From: Marinobacterium mangrovicola
GTDB taxonomy: Bacteria; Pseudomonadota; Gammaproteobacteria; Pseudomonadales; Balneatricaceae
Assembly (NCBI RefSeq): GCF_004339595.1
Contig: NZ_SMFU01000014.1
Span: forward strand, 124,001 to 188,000
Direction: 5' to 3'
Length of the DNA stretch: 64,000 nucleotides
Part shown: positions 62,076 to 64,000 of the stretch, one piece after another
Position numbering within the stretch: position 1 is the stretch's first letter
How the letters are laid out: each line of letters opens with the position of its first letter
Program-made: the position numbers and the translations under genes
The notes under the pieces: model-generated
Told to the model about the DNA's origin: nothing
The model's database searches: none
What the model saw: only the letters and a program-made list of their open reading frames with translations

Positions 62076-62930
62076 TCACTCCAACGGGTAGCGTGTTTCC
62101 TTGAGGCTTTCCTTAATCCGCTTCAGGTGGGACTGAAAATCGGGTCCCCGTCTCAGGGTGACACCGGTGGCGAGAATATCGACCACCACCAGATGGATAA
62201 TCCGGGAGATCATCGGCATGTAGTTATCGGTGTCTTCGGGCTCTTCCACCCCCAGCACCACGCTGCAATGCTCCGCCAGGGGAGAACCCGGCGCGGTCAC
62301 ACCCAACACGGTAGCACCGCCCTCGCGGGCCAGACGGGCGATATCGACCAGGTCGCGCGTACGCCCGGTATTGGAGAAGATCACGATCACATCACCGGTG
62401 GTGGCCGCCGCAGCGACCATACGCTGCATCAACACATCGTCATAAGCCACGACGGGGATATTGAAACGGAAAAACTTGTGCTGAGCATCAAGCGCGATAG
62501 AACCACCAGCTCCCAGGCCAAAGAAGTTGATCTGCTTGGCCTGAATCAGTTGATCAACGGCCAGATTCACATCGGCGGGATCGATCCGCTCCTTGGCGAT
62601 CGACAGGCTGGCCATGGTCGCCTCGAAGATTTTTGGCGTATAGCGCTCCGCCGTATCACCCGGCTCCACGCTGCGGGTTACATAGGGCACGCCGCTGGCC
62701 AGGGACTGTGCCAGATGCAGTTTAAAATCAGGAAAGCCCGCCGTATCGAAGCGTTTGCAGAAACGGTTGACCGTAGGTTCACTGACATCAGCCGCCCGGG
62801 CCAATACAGCGATAGACGCACGGGTAGCCGCCTGAGGGTCCGCAAGAATGACGTCGGCCACCTTCCGCTCCGAACGGTTAAGGCTTTCCAGTGCGGCGTC
62901 AATTTCCTGAAGAAGGTTGTAAGGCGACAT
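62076..62930 (-). CDS. hexR: HexR, MurR/RpiR-type regulator
   Basis: A 284-residue regulator with an N-terminal HTH_6 (RpiR) domain (about 1-80, [22 protein letters not shown]) and a C-terminal SIS sugar-phosphate domain (about 120-255, F-F-G-L-G-A-G-G-S and F-S-N-T-G-R-T). HexR senses KDPG and represses Entner-Doudoroff and glucose genes. No zwf or edd is beside it in the window. Confidence 0.9.
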   Translation of the reverse strand: MSPYNLLQEIDAALESLNRSERKVADVILADPQAATRASIAVLARAADVSEPTVNRFCKRFDTAGFPDFKLHLAQSLASGVPYVTRSVEPGDTAERYTPKIFEATMASLSIAKERIDPADVNLAVDQLIQAKQINFFGLGAGGSIALDAQHKFFRFNIPVVAYDDVLMQRMVAAAATTGDVIVIFSNTGRTRDLVDIARLAREGGATVLGVTAPGSPLAEHCSVVLGVEEPEDTDNYMPMISRIIHLVVVDILATGVTLRRGPDFQSHLKRIKESLKETRYPLE

Positions 62931-63031
62931 GTTGCTCCCTGATGGTGTAAGTCTCTGGCCAAGGGCGGGAATATACCAAACTTGGGGGTTAATTACTCAG
63001 AAGCTCAACGAATACCTCTGCACCACCCGAT

Positions 63032-63055
63032 AGCCCGGCTTGTCAGACCCGGGCT
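63032..63055. repeat. hairpin between hexR and the phosphatase gene
   Basis: Arms AGCCCGG and CCGGGCT separated by 10 bases. No T-run beside it. Might be an end of a short leader or a structure in the regulatory region; function not known. Confidence 0.3.
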
Positions 63056-63075
63056 AACTCCGCATCGCGGCGATA

Positions 63076-63092
63076 TGCACCATTTCCGTGCA
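63076..63092. promoter_or_regulatory. NtrC-like enhancer site
   Basis: TGCACCATTTCCGTGCA, very close to the NtrC consensus TGCACCA-N3-TGGTGCA (two core bases differ). It is about 120-135 bp upstream of the -24/-12 element below, a usual enhancer distance. Confidence 0.65.
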
Positions 63093-63212
63093 TCGAAATA
63101 ATAATGGACACACCAAGCACTCGAAGGGGGCAGGCCGCGTTTGCGGTGCGCGGTGTGACTTCGTCGCCGAACTTGTTATAAACAGAGGGGCCGGCGTGTT
63201 TTTTGTGCTAAC

Positions 63213-63228
63213 TGGCACAAAGATCGCT
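63213..63228 (+). promoter_or_regulatory. sigma54-type promoter of the phosphatase gene
   Basis: TGGCACAAAGATCGCT, with TGGCAC exact and GC at the correct ten-base spacing from GG. It lies 70 bp before the ATG. Its left part overlaps a perfect inverted repeat, TTTGTGC-N6-GCACAAA (63202-63221), that may bind a regulator. Confidence 0.65.
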
Positions 63229-63297
63229 TTATTCTTTGGACAACAAACCGTCAGGAGACCAGCCGCCAGCCTGAACAGCGCTGCCGGTGAAAACCCC

Positions 63298-64000
63298 ATG
63301 ACCGATATAACACAGATACCTACGCCCCTTCCGCTGCTGATCCTCACCGATATGGACGGCACCCTGCTCGACCACGATACCTACAGCTTTGCCGACGCAC
63401 TGCCAGCGCTGGAGCGCTGCCGGGCGGCGGCTATTCCCGTGGTCCCCAATACCAGCAAGACCCGAACCGAGCTTATTGCCCTGCGTGATCGTCTGGAGAA
63501 CACCGACCCGTTCATTATCGAAAACGGCTCGGCAATCTGTATCCCCGATCAGCAGATCCATCTGCATGGCGAGGAAACCAGTTACGACGAGGGTTTCGTG
63601 GAGCTCCCGCTCGGCGTCCCGATCGAAGAGGTACACAAGATCCTCGCGCCGCTGCGAACGCGCTTTAAGTTTGAAACCTTCAGCGACTGGACCCTGGATC
63701 AGCTGGTGGCCAATACCGGCCTGCCGCGGGAAGAAGCCGAGTCCGCATGCCTGCGCCGCTACAGCGAAGCATTGCTATGGAAAGACTCGGATAAGAAGAA
63801 AGAGGAGTTTATCGAGCTACTCAAACAGCAGGGATTACATGCCCTTCAGGGCGGACGTTTTCTCAGCGTGCTCGGCGCAGAGGCAGATAAGGGCGCTGCG
63901 CTGGAGCGACTCAAGCAACTCTACCGCCCGGTACTCGGCGACACACCTACGGTGATCGCACTGGGCGACAGTCACAATGATGAAGCGATGCTCAATGCCG
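63298..64000 (+). CDS. mannosyl-3-phosphoglycerate phosphatase-type HAD hydrolase (cut by window end)
   Basis: The first 234 residues of a HAD phosphatase. D-M-D-G-T-L-L gives Asp18 and Asp20, followed by V-P-N-T-S-K-T-R-T-E (motif II), N-G-S-A-I, and near the end A-L-G-D-S-H-N-D-E-A-M-L (motif IV). The sequence matches mannosyl-3-phosphoglycerate phosphatases (MPGP/YedP), which remove phosphate from mannosyl- or glucosyl-3-phosphoglycerate to make compatible solutes. The 3' end lies beyond the window. The start at 63298 is chosen from the family match; the ribosome-binding site is weak. The upstream region has NtrC-like and sigma54-like elements. Confidence 0.88.
   Translation, partial: MTDITQIPTPLPLLILTDMDGTLLDHDTYSFADALPALERCRAAAIPVVPNTSKTRTELIALRDRLENTDPFIIENGSAICIPDQQIHLHGEETSYDEGFVELPLGVPIEEVHKILAPLRTRFKFETFSDWTLDQLVANTGLPREEAESACLRRYSEALLWKDSDKKKEEFIELLKQQGLHALQGGRFLSVLGAEADKGAALERLKQLYRPVLGDTPTVIALGDSHNDEAMLNA

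Overview
This window looks like a chromosomal segment of a free-living, marine-type gammaproteobacterium, probably related to the Oceanospirillales. The evidence is the gene content: betaine/sarcosine use, a BCCT transporter, TonB/ExbBD, HexR and an Azotobacter/Pseudomonas-type nitrogen-fixation accessory cluster. No rRNA or tRNA was found, so the species cannot be named. Most of the window is GC-rich with ordinary gammaproteobacterial genes. The first ~3 kb is clearly more AT-rich and foreign-looking.

Layout. 1-3064: an array of small minus-strand genes (DUF3592-like, unknown, GNAT acetyltransferase, HEPN-like), each ending in an attC-like recombination site. These are integron gene cassettes, with no integrase between the array and purU. 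3.2-10.9 kb: glyA-soxBDAG-purU, the sarcosine oxidase and one-carbon operon at the end of glycine betaine breakdown. 11-16 kb: sfsA, an unknown gene, a 2-oxoglutarate-type oxygenase with an amidohydrolase (probably nucleobase catabolism), and a LysE exporter. 16-22 kb: BCCT transporter, a cNMP/CBS/nucleotidyltransferase protein with its exonuclease partner, and two tandem paralogous unknown genes. 22-25 kb: exbB-exbD-exbD-tonB. 25-28.4 kb: thioesterase, DUF3422, BolA and two unknown genes. 28.4-34.1 kb: jetA-jetB-jetC, a Wadjet/Mks SMC-type complex lacking the nuclease gene jetD.

34.3-38.6 kb: modE-modABC (molybdate uptake), then a flavodoxin gene preceded by two NifA-type sites and a sigma54 promoter, hence nifF-like. 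38.9-49.5 kb: a minus-strand envelope module with an outer-membrane protein, arylsulfatase, octaheme cytochrome/TPR protein, HAD-META fusion and second outer-membrane protein, followed by a BamA-like barrel and a phospholipase D lipoprotein. 50-53.5 kb: AAA+ ATPase, DMT transporter and AraC regulator. 53.6-59.3 kb: nifV, a 51-residue gene, cysE, a TPR-like gene, nifW, nifZ, nifM and clpX, transcribed from one sigma54/NifA-type promoter. 59.4-64 kb: small unknown genes, a hydroxyisobutyryl-CoA hydrolase, hexR and a mannosyl-3-phosphoglycerate phosphatase-type gene cut by the window end. That last gene has an NtrC-like box and a sigma54-like promoter upstream.

The nitrogen theme links distant parts: molybdate uptake and flavodoxin supply metal and electrons to nitrogenase, and nifV/W/Z/M/cysE/clpX support its cofactor and maturation. 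The structural nifHDK genes are not in this window. All functional calls come from reading the sequence and from family knowledge; no database search was run.
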